From Minisyncoccus sp041663305 (GTDB lineage Bacteria; Patescibacteriota; Minisyncoccia; Minisyncoccales; Minisyncoccaceae): a stretch of DNA of 31,330 nucleotides. The translations under genes were made by a program, and so were the position numbers. Below, piece by piece: positions 7,867-16,365 of the stretch. Location of the stretch: positions 1-31,330 of the forward strand of contig JBAYMT010000011.1 of NCBI GenBank assembly GCA_041663305.1. The letters are read 5' to 3'. Below the pieces are notes generated by a model. The model was not told where the DNA came from. It did no database searches and saw only the letters and a list, made by a program, of their open reading frames with translations. How positions within the stretch are numbered: the first letter of the stretch is position 1; each line of letters opens with the position of its first letter.

Positions 7867-8436
7867 GTGATACTATCAGACAGAGAAATTAAAAAATTTT
7901 TAGACGAAGGGAACATTTCTATAACACCGAAGCCGGACATAGATGAACAACTAGGTTCGGCTTCTTTAGATTTAAAACTAAGTGACGAATTTATGGTTTT
8001 TGACCATACAAAAAAACCATACATCGATACCAGAGATCCTGAAACTTTCAAGAATATGACTAAATTAGTCAAGGTTTCAGAAAAAGAACCCTTCGTCTTT
8101 CATCCAGGAGAATTTGTTTTAGGAGCCACCTTAGAAGAAGTAGGATTGCCAGCAGATATAGCTGCCCGAATTGATGGCCGCTCAAGTTTAGGAAGGCTCG
8201 GTATAGTAATCCACTCGACTGCTGGACATATTGATCCTGGCTTCAAAGGAAAAATAGTTTTGGAAATGGAAAACATCGGAATGATTCCCGTTTTGCTATA
8301 CCCAGGAATGCGAGTTTGCCAATTAGTCTTTGAAACCTTGACTTCACCGACTACAAAACCATACTCTCTCAAAAAAAACGCTAAATATGTAAACGTAAAG
8401 CATCCCGAAGAAAGCAAACTCGAAAAAGAATTATAA
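7867..8436 (+). CDS. dcd: dCTP deaminase, possibly bifunctional dCTP deaminase/dUTPase
   Basis: The enzyme deaminates dCTP towards dUTP or dUMP for thymidylate synthesis. The trimeric dUTPase-like fold shows GRSSLGRLGI, HSTAGHIDPGFKGKIVLE with the catalytic Glu, and a C-terminal PYSLKKNAKY tail. PFVFHPGEFVLGATLE and HSTAG-IDPGF resemble the bifunctional Mycobacterium/Methanocaldococcus enzymes more than E. coli Dcd, which has HVTAHRIDPGW. Direct dCTP-to-dUMP conversion is therefore plausible but unproven. The start is GTG 7867 (ILSDREIKKFL matches family N-termini). It is last in the secE operon, with a terminator right after its stop. Confidence 0.93.
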   Translation: MILSDREIKKFLDEGNISITPKPDIDEQLGSASLDLKLSDEFMVFDHTKKPYIDTRDPETFKNMTKLVKVSEKEPFVFHPGEFVLGATLEEVGLPADIAARIDGRSSLGRLGIVIHSTAGHIDPGFKGKIVLEMENIGMIPVLLYPGMRVCQLVFETLTSPTTKPYSLKKNAKYVNVKHPEESKLEKEL

Positions 8437-8460
8437 ATCCGCCAAAAGCGGATTTTATTA
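8435..8460 (+). terminator. Terminator of the secE-dcd operon
   Basis: AATCCGC (8436-8442) pairs with GCGGATT (8448-8454) around CAAAA, followed by a T-rich tract. The stem begins at the dcd stop codon. Confidence 0.85.
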
Positions 8461-8470
8461 TTTTATCCAA

Positions 8471-8500
8471 TTTACCAACTTCGCAAATTTATGGTATTGT
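8471..8500 (+). promoter_or_regulatory. Promoter of the membrane-anchored hypothetical gene
   Basis: TTTACC (8471-8476), an 18-nt spacer, then TATTGT (8495-8500) with TG one base upstream (extended -10). The start is predicted near 8507, so the mRNA is nearly leaderless. Confidence 0.5.
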
Positions 8501-8510
8501 AAATATAGCT

Positions 8511-9386
8511 ATGAAAAACATCTCTACAAACAAGCAAATACTTTCGTTTTTAGGTTTTTTGATATTAGTGCTTATTGCTCTATTCTATTTTGTATTCAAA
8601 ACTCAATATAATATGGCTAACAACGCGCAAAAAAAAGCAGAAGCAGAAAAAATTCAGGCATCTTTTCCATCAAAACTTTCAAGCAAAACCGCAGATGAAG
8701 AAATGCTGTCTCTTTTAAAAGCCGATAAAATTATCAGCAATAAACTGCCCCAATCAATAACAATAGAAAAAAATAACGCGTACTGCCCCAATTCTAGTAC
8801 CAATAGCGACTATATTATTCCAGACGGATATTCCTTGCTATATTGCAATTATTACGAAAACAAACTAGAAATAACCTTAAAAAAAGAAAACAATTTTTAT
8901 CTAAGTCTTAATGACTTTTGTAGTAGAAGTTTTTACGAACCAAACACTAAAGAAGAGGAAAAATTATTAAGCTCCGAAAGCTCCAGCGAATTTTCTTTTG
9001 GTGTCTGCAAAAATAAAACAGATTCCATATCGTCTTCCCAAATGATCTTTATTCTTAAAAATGAAAAACTTGGATTTTCTGAAATATTTTCTGAAGTTTC
9101 CACCCCCATAGAAAGCGAAAATATAAAACTTGTCAATTTTGACAGTGAAAACAATGGAATAGTATGGACTTCCGAACACTGCTTTGGGAAAGTGTGTGCA
9201 ATATCTTCCGAATTTTTTTCTGTCAAAGACCAACAAAAATTTAGTATCGTAAGCGAAATATACAGCAATAAAAGCCAAAAGCTGATTTCAGAAACTAAAA
9301 ACCTATCATTGATTAAATACGCTTTAATAAAAGAGTATTTGGAAAAATACCATCAAGAAAATATCTCCAAAGCGCTTACACATTAA
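8511..9386 (+). CDS. Uncharacterised membrane-anchored protein
   Basis: No family recognised. Residues 9-29 (ILSFLGFLILVLIALFYFVF) form one strong membrane segment after a short Lys-containing N-terminus. The remaining roughly 260 residues should lie outside the membrane. They are polar, rich in Ser, Asn, Lys and Glu, and contain several cysteines (YCPNSS, LLYCNYY, FCSRSF, FGVCKN, EHCFGKVCA) that could form disulfides. A helical linker (NNAQKKAEAEKIQ) follows the anchor. It has its own promoter upstream and terminator downstream, so it is monocistronic. CPR genomes carry many such single-pass extracytoplasmic proteins of unknown role. Confidence 0.75.
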   Translation: MKNISTNKQILSFLGFLILVLIALFYFVFKTQYNMANNAQKKAEAEKIQASFPSKLSSKTADEEMLSLLKADKIISNKLPQSITIEKNNAYCPNSSTNSDYIIPDGYSLLYCNYYENKLEITLKKENNFYLSLNDFCSRSFYEPNTKEEEKLLSSESSSEFSFGVCKNKTDSISSSQMIFILKNEKLGFSEIFSEVSTPIESENIKLVNFDSENNGIVWTSEHCFGKVCAISSEFFSVKDQQKFSIVSEIYSNKSQKLISETKNLSLIKYALIKEYLEKYHQENISKALTH

Positions 9387-9393
9387 ATAAAAT

Positions 9394-9418
9394 CTACGGC
9401 ATGAGCCGTGGGTTTTTT
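9394..9418 (+). terminator. Terminator of the hypothetical gene
   Basis: CTACGGC (9394-9400) pairs with GCCGTGG (9405-9411) around ATGA, followed by a TTTTTT run. Confidence 0.85.
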
Positions 9419-9464
9419 GACAATAGCCGTCAAATAAGTTTTTGTTTAATTTATTTGCCAATTC

Positions 9465-9473
9465 TGATATAAT
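9465..9473 (+). promoter_or_regulatory. deoC promoter, extended -10
   Basis: TGATATAAT gives a TG-N-TATAAT extended -10. The -35 is a weak TTTAAT at 9445-9450. The leader is about 25 nt and has no Shine-Dalgarno. Confidence 0.65.
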
Positions 9474-9504
9474 AATCGTATAAAAATACAACTTTTTTAA
9501 GATT

Positions 9505-10161
9505 ATGCCAAAAAAAATCAATCAATATATCGATCATACTAATATTAATCCCAAAGCAACAAAAGAAGATATTGTCAAAGCATGTAAAGAAGCCAAAGAA
9601 TACCAGTTTCGAGGTGTTTGTATAAGGCCAAAATGGGTAAAATTAGTTTCAGGACTATTAAAAGGAACTGGTATAAAAACAGTTGTCTTAATCGACGACC
9701 CAATAGGGGATAGTCCACACGCAAAAAGGGTAGAAGCTTGTAAAAAAGCAATCAAAGACGGAGCAGACGATCTAGATGTTGTTGTTAATATTCCCGACAT
9801 CAAACATGAAAAATGGACTGCTATTTTAAAAGATTTAAAAGAAATTTGCGCAATTGGCAATGCAAAAATAATTATTGGAAGCGGATTTCTGACCGACGAA
9901 GAAATCGCAAAAGTATCGCAAATAGTAAAGAAGGCTGGAGCAATTTGTGTAAAAACTGCTACCGAAAAAGACCCCCTCGAAAACAGGGAAATGAAAGAAA
10001 AAGCTCAACATTTGAAGATAATGAGGCAAAATGCTCCTGGCCTCTTGATTAAAGCCTCTGGAAAGGTTAAAACTTTAAAAGACATCAAAATAATGATCAG
10101 TGCTGGGGCAGACATTATCGGCACTAGCAGCGGAGTTATAATTATGACCTCTCTTAAATAA
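9505..10161 (+). CDS. deoC: Deoxyribose-phosphate aldolase
   Basis: DeoC reversibly cleaves 2-deoxyribose-5-phosphate to glyceraldehyde-3-phosphate and acetaldehyde, linking nucleoside salvage to central carbon. TIM-barrel signatures are present: YIDHTNINPKATKEDI at the N-terminus, DGADDLDVVVNI with the conserved Asp, GSGFLTDEE, the Schiff-base Lys in CVKTATEK, and the second active Lys in IKASGKVK. The usual VKTSTGF is altered to VKTATEK and the following Gly-rich phosphate loop is replaced by DPLEN, so substrate handling may differ. The length of 218 aa is normal. The next gene begins 31 nt later and may be cotranscribed. Confidence 0.92.
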   Translation: MPKKINQYIDHTNINPKATKEDIVKACKEAKEYQFRGVCIRPKWVKLVSGLLKGTGIKTVVLIDDPIGDSPHAKRVEACKKAIKDGADDLDVVVNIPDIKHEKWTAILKDLKEICAIGNAKIIIGSGFLTDEEIAKVSQIVKKAGAICVKTATEKDPLENREMKEKAQHLKIMRQNAPGLLIKASGKVKTLKDIKIMISAGADIIGTSSGVIIMTSLK

Positions 10162-10192
10162 TCTATTTAAAAACAAATCATATTAAACAAAG

Positions 10193-11245
10193 ATGAAAAA
10201 AGTACTTATAATCTCAATTGTCTTTTCATTATTAATAGTTGGTAGTGTTTCGGCAACCACGACGGTAATAACAAGCCCGAGCGCAAAAAGCACTATTACT
10301 CAAAATTATGGTGGATATACTAGAGAACAGCTTATTGCCTTGCTTTTAAGATTAATTGAACAGATAAAAACCGATAATGCTAAAAAAATAAAAGATTGGA
10401 AAACTTATACAAATAATCAGTATGGTTTTGAGGTAAAATATCCTTCTAGTTGGATAATTGCAAAAGAAAGCGCCGGATACATAGCACTAGCAGACGAAGA
10501 AGAAGTAAAAACAAAAGAAGGAATAGAGGCGGGAGAAGGATATTGCAGGATGGAATTTACCTCTTACAATAACAATAACTCTTTACCTCTTTACGATTGG
10601 GCAATTAGTAAATTTGGCAAAGTAGAAAAATTAGAAAGTGGAAAAATAGAAACAATAAAAGTTAATGGCCTAAACGCAATAAAATATGAATTTATGGATA
10701 TGGGCATAACTACACATATTCTATTGCAGAAAAGTAATAAAATAATAGACATATACGCACATCTCACAGAATGCAAAAATATTAACACTAATTTTAATCA
10801 AATACTTTCTACCTTTAAATTTATAGACGAAGATACTAAAAAAGCTTTTTCTACCACCGAAACAGAATGGAAAACATACATTAATAATGATTTTGGTTTT
10901 GAGTTTAAATATCCCACATATACCTTTGCCCAAAAAGGAGAACCAGAAATATCAGTTAGTAATTGTGACGGAGTATCTTGCTCAGAAGGAAAAAGTAATT
11001 GGCGAAAAAAAGTCGTTATTATCAACGGCAACACTTATTGTTTAAGCGAATATGGTGAGGCGGCAGCGGGAACTCATTGGAATACCTATAACTATTCGAT
11101 CGCTAAAAATAATAAATGTATTAATATTAGTTTTACCATAAAATCTAGTTGTGGAGGATATGAAGGATCACAATACGACGAATGTACAAAGCGTGAACCT
11201 AATTTAGTGAACGAAATTACTTCCAGTTTTAAATTTACAAAATAA
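10193..11245 (+). CDS. Secreted protein with two PsbP-like repeats
   Basis: A signal peptide (MKKVLIISIVFSLLIVGSVSA) predicts export, with cleavage near residue 21. A short helical segment, YTREQLIALLLRLIEQIKT, is common after the signal in Parcubacteria surface proteins. Two related modules follow. One begins at residue 68 with DWKTYTNNQYGFEVKYPSSW and the other at residue 225 with EWKTYINNDFGFEFKYP. This pattern resembles PsbP-like secreted domains found widely in CPR bacteria. The second module has additional cysteines (NCDGVSC, SSCGGYEGSQYDEC). The function is unknown; an extracellular binding role is inference. Confidence 0.78.
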   Translation: MKKVLIISIVFSLLIVGSVSATTTVITSPSAKSTITQNYGGYTREQLIALLLRLIEQIKTDNAKKIKDWKTYTNNQYGFEVKYPSSWIIAKESAGYIALADEEEVKTKEGIEAGEGYCRMEFTSYNNNNSLPLYDWAISKFGKVEKLESGKIETIKVNGLNAIKYEFMDMGITTHILLQKSNKIIDIYAHLTECKNINTNFNQILSTFKFIDEDTKKAFSTTETEWKTYINNDFGFEFKYPTYTFAQKGEPEISVSNCDGVSCSEGKSNWRKKVVIINGNTYCLSEYGEAAAGTHWNTYNYSIAKNNKCINISFTIKSSCGGYEGSQYDECTKREPNLVNEITSSFKFTK

Positions 11246-11259
11246 TAATTGCAAACGTT

Positions 11260-12780
11260 ATGTTCAAAGCAACCATAGGACTAGAAATTCACTTCGAATC
11301 AAAAACAAACTCAAAGATGTTCTGTTCGTGCCCAAACGAAGAAAACAATTCTCTCGACGAATCTCCCAACATAAACACTTGTCCAATTTGCACCGGACAT
11401 CCAGGAACACTTCCCGTGATAAACAAAGAAGCTATTGATAAAATAATAAAAACAGGGTTGGCTTTGAATTGTCAAATTGCCGAACATACCAAATTTGACA
11501 GAAAAAACTATTTTTATCCCGATCTTCCAAAAGGATATCAAATATCTCAATTTGATATGCCTATATGCTATAAAGGATTTTTAGATGTACCCATGGACGA
11601 CGGAACAACAAAGAGAGTTCGAATTACCAGAATTCATATGGAAGAAGACACTGCCAAGTCATACCACACCAATGAAGGAACAACCCTTATCGATTTTAAT
11701 CGTTCTAGCGTCCCTCTAATGGAATTAGTAACCGAACCAGATATTCATACTGGTGAAGAAGCAAGAAGATTTGCGCAAGAATTGCAATTGATTCTCAAAT
11801 ATCTTGATGTGTCAAATGCAGATATGGAAAAAGGACAGATGAGGTGCGAAGTAAACATCTCTATCAACACGGACGACGATGAAGAATTAGGGACAAAAGT
11901 TGAAATAAAAAACCTCAACTCATTCAAAACGGTAGAAAAATCTATCGAATACGAAACAAAACGACAATCGGAAGCATTACAAAAAGGAGAAAAAATAATA
12001 CAAGAAACTCGTGGCTGGGACGATAATAAAGAAATTACTTTCAGTCAAAGAAATAAAGAAAATGCCCATGAGTACCGATATTTTCCCGAACCGGATTTAC
12101 CCCCTCTAACAATCTTCAAAGAAAGAATTGAAAGTATAGGATCAAACCTTCCAGAGCTTCCAAATCAAAAACGTGACAGATTTCGCAAGGAATACAATTT
12201 AGATTCAAAAACAATAGAATTTTTTGTTCGAGAAGTTGAAGTTGGAATCTTCTTTGAAAAAGCCGCCTCAGAATCATCAGCTTGGTTTAAAGAAGCAAAA
12301 AACATAAACGAAATAGATCCTGAAAAGAATTTTGAACTAATCAAGCTGTGCGCAAACTACATTGTCACCGATCTGCAATCTATCCTTAAAAACGATCCAA
12401 CTCTCAAGGACATAGAAGACGTCTTTGCTTTTCTAAACAAAAAAATTACTCCAGAAAATTTTGGAGAATTTATCTATTTAATAGCGGACGAAAAAATCAC
12501 CAGTAAGATCGCAAAAATAGTCCTTGCAAAAATGTATGAACAAGGAAAAGACCCTTCGCAAATAATAGAAGATGAAGGATTAATGCCCATTACCGATGAC
12601 ACAGAACTAGAAAATATAATCAAAAAAGTTTTATCAGAAAATCCAAAACCAGTCGCTGATTATAAAGCAGGAAAACAAAACAGCTTTGCCTTCCTTATTG
12701 GCCAAACTATGGCTGCATCAAAAGGAAAAGCAAATCCTCAAAAAGCAGCGCAATTACTAAAAAAACTTTTAGAAGAATAA
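11260..12780 (+). CDS. gatB: Asp-tRNA(Asn)/Glu-tRNA(Gln) amidotransferase subunit B
   Basis: GatB is the kinase/transferase subunit of GatCAB, which turns misacylated Glu-tRNA-Gln or Asp-tRNA-Asn into the correct Gln or Asn form. The N-terminus ATIGLEIHFESKTNSKMFC and the zinc-ligand cysteines CSC...CPIC are intact. HMEEDTAKSYH, DFNRSSVPLMELVTEPD and EVNISI are family motifs. The C-terminal helical/YqeY domain ends at SFAFLIGQTMAASKGKANP. The length of 506 aa is slightly above the usual 475-480. It starts 14 nt after the previous stop. GatA and GatC are not in the window. Confidence 0.96.
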   Translation: MFKATIGLEIHFESKTNSKMFCSCPNEENNSLDESPNINTCPICTGHPGTLPVINKEAIDKIIKTGLALNCQIAEHTKFDRKNYFYPDLPKGYQISQFDMPICYKGFLDVPMDDGTTKRVRITRIHMEEDTAKSYHTNEGTTLIDFNRSSVPLMELVTEPDIHTGEEARRFAQELQLILKYLDVSNADMEKGQMRCEVNISINTDDDEELGTKVEIKNLNSFKTVEKSIEYETKRQSEALQKGEKIIQETRGWDDNKEITFSQRNKENAHEYRYFPEPDLPPLTIFKERIESIGSNLPELPNQKRDRFRKEYNLDSKTIEFFVREVEVGIFFEKAASESSAWFKEAKNINEIDPEKNFELIKLCANYIVTDLQSILKNDPTLKDIEDVFAFLNKKITPENFGEFIYLIADEKITSKIAKIVLAKMYEQGKDPSQIIEDEGLMPITDDTELENIIKKVLSENPKPVADYKAGKQNSFAFLIGQTMAASKGKANPQKAAQLLKKLLEE

Positions 12781-12800
12781 TTTTTCATTTTCTACTAATA

Positions 12801-12809
12801 TGTTAAAAT
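12801..12809 (+). promoter_or_regulatory. Pseudopilin gene promoter, extended -10
   Basis: TGTTAAAAT gives TG-N-TAAAAT. Transcription should start near 12816, which makes ATG 12818 a leaderless start and excludes ATG 12812. Confidence 0.5.
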
Positions 12810-12817
12810 AAATGATA

Positions 12818-13738
12818 ATGAAATCAAAGTCATTTACTTTAATAGAACTTCTAGTTGTAATCGCCATTATTGGTATTCTTGCTGGTATTATTGTAGTATC
12901 AGTTAGTAGTGCTACAACAAGTGCTCAAATAGCAAAACTCAAAGTATTCAATAATTCCGTTAGAGACTCTTTGGGTGCAAACCTTGTTTCCGAATGGAAG
13001 TTCGACGAAGTTAATAACCCAAGCGCCAATTATACACCAGACACATGGTCATCAAACCATGCGCGACTTGGCGACGGCTCAACCTCATCCACTTTTCCAA
13101 TATTATTGCAATCTTCCGATTGTGCCTCAAACTCATGTTTTTCATACAATGGAGCAAGTAATTATCTTCGTGTAGCATCCAGCAACGAACTTAGTTTTGG
13201 CAATTCAATAACCGATACTCCTTTCACTATTTCCACATGGGTTAATATTGGCACAGTCTCAGGGTTCGTAATTATCTATAAGGAAAATGAATTTTTTTGG
13301 ACAAACAACAATAGTCTCCGATTTTATCTATACGATCAAGATACTTATAATGCTATCTACAGAAGCGCCATTAATCTTACCCCATATCTAAACAAGTGGA
13401 CTCACTTAGTTATGGTTTATAACGGTGATCAAACAGCAAATGGAATATCTTTTTATATTAATGGAGAAAAAACATCTTATGGCACTGCCGAAACAGCTGG
13501 AACATACACAGCAATGCATGCAACAGGAGGGGAATTAAGGATTGGAAACACTACCACCAATGGAAAAATTGACGACACCAGAATATACAATACCGATCTA
13601 AAAGCATCAAGCATAAAACAGTTATATTTCGCTGGATTGTACAGTCTTTTAGCAAAAAATCTTATTACCAAGCAGCAATATAGTAATCGAATTATCAGTC
13701 TAGAGTTTTACCCTTCAAAACAACTATGCACTCAATAA
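12818..13738 (+). CDS. Type IV pilin-like protein with LamG/concanavalin-like domain
   Basis: The N-terminus KSFTLIELLVVIAIIGILAG is a class III (prepilin) signal: a basic stretch, then FTLIE with the conserved Glu at +5 and a hydrophobic helix. The residue before the cleavage point is Ser rather than the usual Gly. After the pilin helix, SEWKFDE, NYLRVASSNELSFG, PFTISTWVNIG, WTHLVMVYNGD and GKIDDTRIYN trace a LamG-like jelly roll (about 55-275), typical of glycan or protein binding. The product is probably a minor pilin or pilus-tip adhesin processed by PilD. It ends in a shared terminator facing miaA. Confidence 0.85.
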   Translation: MKSKSFTLIELLVVIAIIGILAGIIVVSVSSATTSAQIAKLKVFNNSVRDSLGANLVSEWKFDEVNNPSANYTPDTWSSNHARLGDGSTSSTFPILLQSSDCASNSCFSYNGASNYLRVASSNELSFGNSITDTPFTISTWVNIGTVSGFVIIYKENEFFWTNNNSLRFYLYDQDTYNAIYRSAINLTPYLNKWTHLVMVYNGDQTANGISFYINGEKTSYGTAETAGTYTAMHATGGELRIGNTTTNGKIDDTRIYNTDLKASSIKQLYFAGLYSLLAKNLITKQQYSNRIISLEFYPSKQLCTQ

Positions 13739-13766
13739 AAAAGAGCCTTAATCGGCTCTTTTTAAA
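13737..13766. terminator. Bidirectional terminator between the pseudopilin gene and miaA
   Basis: AAAAAAGAGCC (13737-13747) pairs with GGCTCTTTTT (13754-13763) around TTAATC. It has T runs on both strands and overlaps both stop codons. Confidence 0.88.
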
Positions 13767-14674
13767 AACTGCTTTACTAATTTTTCCGCCTCTTTCTTAT
13801 TGGCTATCCAGTTAATATCTTTATTGCGCTTAAACCAAGTCATCTGGCGCTTTGCAAACTTATTGGTATTTATAGCCATCCTTTCTTTTATTTTTTCTAA
13901 ATCTTTTTTATCAATATTTTTATTGATATATTCTTTCCACTCTGCATAGCCTATAGTTTCAAGCGCTGGAACATTTCCATATTTCTTAATCAATTTTTTT
14001 GCCTCATTTTCAAGACCCATTTTTATCATTTTACTAATTCTTTTTTTAATTCTCATAAAAAGAATATCCTTTTCAATAGCTATCCCTAGCTCCAAACAGT
14101 CAAAAATGGGTTCTTCTAGGCGTCTATTTTCCCAAAACGAATCTCCAGTCATTCTACACACCTCAATGGCTCTTATAAGCCTTCTTTTATTCTTCTTGTC
14201 TATCTTTTCCGCTCCCGACGGATCCAACTGCTCATACTCGCTATAAAGCTCATCCAGGCTTTTTTCTTCCAGCTCTTGTCTTAGTTTCTTATCTTGGGAT
14301 ATCTCTGGAAAATCAATATTTTTTACCACTGCATCTATATACAAACCAGTGCCTCCCACGAGAAAGGGGAGTTTTCCTTTTTTTTGAATAGATCTTATCT
14401 TTTTTATTGCTTCTTTTTTATAAATTGCGGCATTATAGTCTTTTTTCAAAGTAGTCACATCTATCATATGGTGCACAACTCCTTGCGAAATAAAAATTGC
14501 TCCATTTTCATTTATTGGCTTTGCTGTTCCAATATCCAATTCTTTATAAACAAGCCTGGAATCAGCCGAAACTATTTCTCCATCAAATTTCTTCGCAAGC
14601 CAAATTCCAAGATCAGTTTTTCCTGAAGCGGTAGGCCCCGACACAACTACTAATTTTGGCAAATCATTCCTCAT
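13748..14674 (-). CDS. miaA: tRNA dimethylallyltransferase
   Basis: MiaA adds a dimethylallyl group to N6 of A37 in tRNAs reading codons that start with U. The P-loop GPTASGKTDLG, the catalytic DSRLVYKELDIGTAKP and the tunnel motif LVGGTGLYIDAVV are intact. The tail contains the tRNA-binding insertion and KFAKRQMTWFKR. The length of 308 aa is typical. Its ATG overlaps the miaB stop by 4 nt (ATGA), so the two are translationally coupled. MiaB uses the product of MiaA, so this operon encodes consecutive steps of ms2i6A37 synthesis. Confidence 0.96.
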   Translation of the reverse strand: MRNDLPKLVVVSGPTASGKTDLGIWLAKKFDGEIVSADSRLVYKELDIGTAKPINENGAIFISQGVVHHMIDVTTLKKDYNAAIYKKEAIKKIRSIQKKGKLPFLVGGTGLYIDAVVKNIDFPEISQDKKLRQELEEKSLDELYSEYEQLDPSGAEKIDKKNKRRLIRAIEVCRMTGDSFWENRRLEEPIFDCLELGIAIEKDILFMRIKKRISKMIKMGLENEAKKLIKKYGNVPALETIGYAEWKEYINKNIDKKDLEKIKERMAINTNKFAKRQMTWFKRNKDINWIANKKEAEKLVKQFLKRAD

Positions 14675-15966
14675 AAATATTCTGCTTCCAAGCTCAAGGG
14701 TAACACTCTAGCAACCCTTGCATTGATTATATTTCCAACAAGTCCATCTTTTTTGGAAAAAACCTTTACAGCTTTGTTCTGCCTATTTCTACCAAGATAA
14801 TATCCTTTATATTTTTCAAATATTAAAACAGGAATTGCCTTATTGAGATATATTGCATTTTTCTTCTCGCCAATTTCCTTCAAAAGATCAGTCAATTTTT
14901 TGTGCCTTCTTCTCTTATCAGCCTTCGAAACATCATCTTTCATATTCTTATAAGAGTGCGATTGTGGGCGAGGAGAATACTGAGCAATAAAAGCCATATC
15001 AAAATTTACGGCCTTGAATAGTTTGCAGGTATTTTCAAATTGCTTTTCAGTTTCAGAAGGGAAGCCAACAATAATATCTGTTGAAATAGCAATTTCCTTT
15101 TCTAATCCGCTCCTGTTTTTTTTAAACGCAGCTTTTATTTTTTTTATAAGTTCAATATATTTTTTCGCCGTATATGGCCTATTCATTTTTTTAAGCACTG
15201 CGTCATCTCCCGATTGAGCTGGTAAGTTTAAATATGGTGCGAACTTTTTAGATTTTGCCAAAATATCGATCAATTTATCAGGAAAATCTTTTGGGTGAGG
15301 GCTCGTAAAACGAAGCCAAAAATTTTCAGGTATTTCATCTATCAATTTTATCAATTCAGCAAAATCTATTTTCTGATCAAGAGGTGACACATAGCTATTT
15401 ACATTTTCACCCAGTAGCGATATCTCTTTATAGCCAGCCTTGGCCATCATTTTTACTTCTTTTAAAATATCGATATGTTTTCTGCTCGCAAGCTTTCCAC
15501 GGGTATATGGAACAGCGCAATAAGTGCAAAAATTATCGCATCCATTCGAAATAGGCACAAACGCCTGAAACGAACTAGATTGCTTAGGTATTATCTTTAA
15601 ATAATCTCTTTTCTTTACTGCAAAACTTTCCCCAGCAAGCATTTGTGGCCATATCTCCATATCGTCCTTGTTCAAGAGAAAATCAAATATTTTGATAAAC
15701 TTATCCTTGTCAGGCTCTAACACGCATCCGGTTAAAATTGTCTTTAATCTTTTTTTAGTCTTTCTTAACTCCTCAAACTTGTTTGCTAATCCCAAAATCC
15801 TATCAACTGCCGTTTGTCGCACCGAACACATATTTACCACTATCAAATCAGCATCCTCAATAATAGAAGACTCTTTCAATCCTACAGATTCAAACAGTGC
15901 CCCAATGCGTTGCGAATCCGACTCATTCATCTGGCACCCAAAAGTAAGTATAAAATATTTCTTCAT
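14671..15966 (-). CDS. miaB: tRNA-2-methylthio-N6-dimethylallyladenosine synthase
   Basis: MiaB is a radical-SAM methylthiotransferase that converts i6A37 to ms2i6A37. The UPF0004 domain has the auxiliary-cluster cysteines in TFGCQMNESDS, NMCSVRQTAVDRI and LTGCV. The radical-SAM CX3CX2C is CDNFCTYCAVPYTRG. The C-terminus (about 370-431) is a TRAM RNA-binding domain ending in GLVGNIINARVARV. The length of 431 aa is normal. An AGAGAG tract lies about 8 nt before the ATG and may serve as ribosome-binding site. It is first gene of the leftward miaB-miaA pair. Confidence 0.96.
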   Translation of the reverse strand: MKKYFILTFGCQMNESDSQRIGALFESVGLKESSIIEDADLIVVNMCSVRQTAVDRILGLANKFEELRKTKKRLKTILTGCVLEPDKDKFIKIFDFLLNKDDMEIWPQMLAGESFAVKKRDYLKIIPKQSSSFQAFVPISNGCDNFCTYCAVPYTRGKLASRKHIDILKEVKMMAKAGYKEISLLGENVNSYVSPLDQKIDFAELIKLIDEIPENFWLRFTSPHPKDFPDKLIDILAKSKKFAPYLNLPAQSGDDAVLKKMNRPYTAKKYIELIKKIKAAFKKNRSGLEKEIAISTDIIVGFPSETEKQFENTCKLFKAVNFDMAFIAQYSPRPQSHSYKNMKDDVSKADKRRRHKKLTDLLKEIGEKKNAIYLNKAIPVLIFEKYKGYYLGRNRQNKAVKVFSKKDGLVGNIINARVARVLPLSLEAEYL

Positions 15967-15984
15967 AATTTATTCTCTCTAGAG

Positions 15985-16150
15985 ACTAGTAATTTGTAAT
16001 CCGTAACTAGTGCGTGGTATTGCCGTACAAGCATTTAATTCTTCATAAAATTAAATAATAGGATGTTAAAGTTTGTTTAAAGGCAAACCATTTATCTCGC
16101 CTCAGGCGGACAAAGTACTAATTACTATTTACTAATTACAGATTACTAAC
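15985..16150. repeat. Composite repeat A with AATTACN-type tracts
   Basis: AATTAC/TAATTTGTAAT-like tracts lie at both ends. In between are hairpins TTAATT/AATTAA, GTTTG/CAAAC and CGCC/GGCG. The right end (TACTAATTACTATTTACTAA) matches the period-7 tract of copies B-H. No gene is seen in this part of the 555-nt gap between miaB and the DUF5667-like gene. Confidence 0.6.
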
Positions 16151-16204
16151 CTTTTAAAATTTTACACATCCCCTCAAAAATATACCTTTAAAAGATTGCG
16201 AAAA

Positions 16205-16334
16205 TAATCTACATATTTTCGCGTTAACCGAAAAATAAAAAAATAAAAAGCTTGTAAGAAAACAAGCTACCGTTCTCTTTTTTTTCGCCTTGAACCCGTT
16301 AAAATTATTCTTCAAAAAGATTGCGCAAGCAATC
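16205..16334. repeat. AT-rich hairpin cluster, second copy
   Basis: It repeats the order found at 1245-1345: TATTTTCGCG, CCGAAAA, AAAGCTTGT/ACAAGCT, then GAACCCGTTAAAATT. A perfect GATTGC/GCAATC hairpin ends it at 16319-16334. No coding potential. Confidence 0.5.
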
Positions 16335-16365
16335 AACCTTTTTCTCTCTTTTCTCCTCCTTGGCA

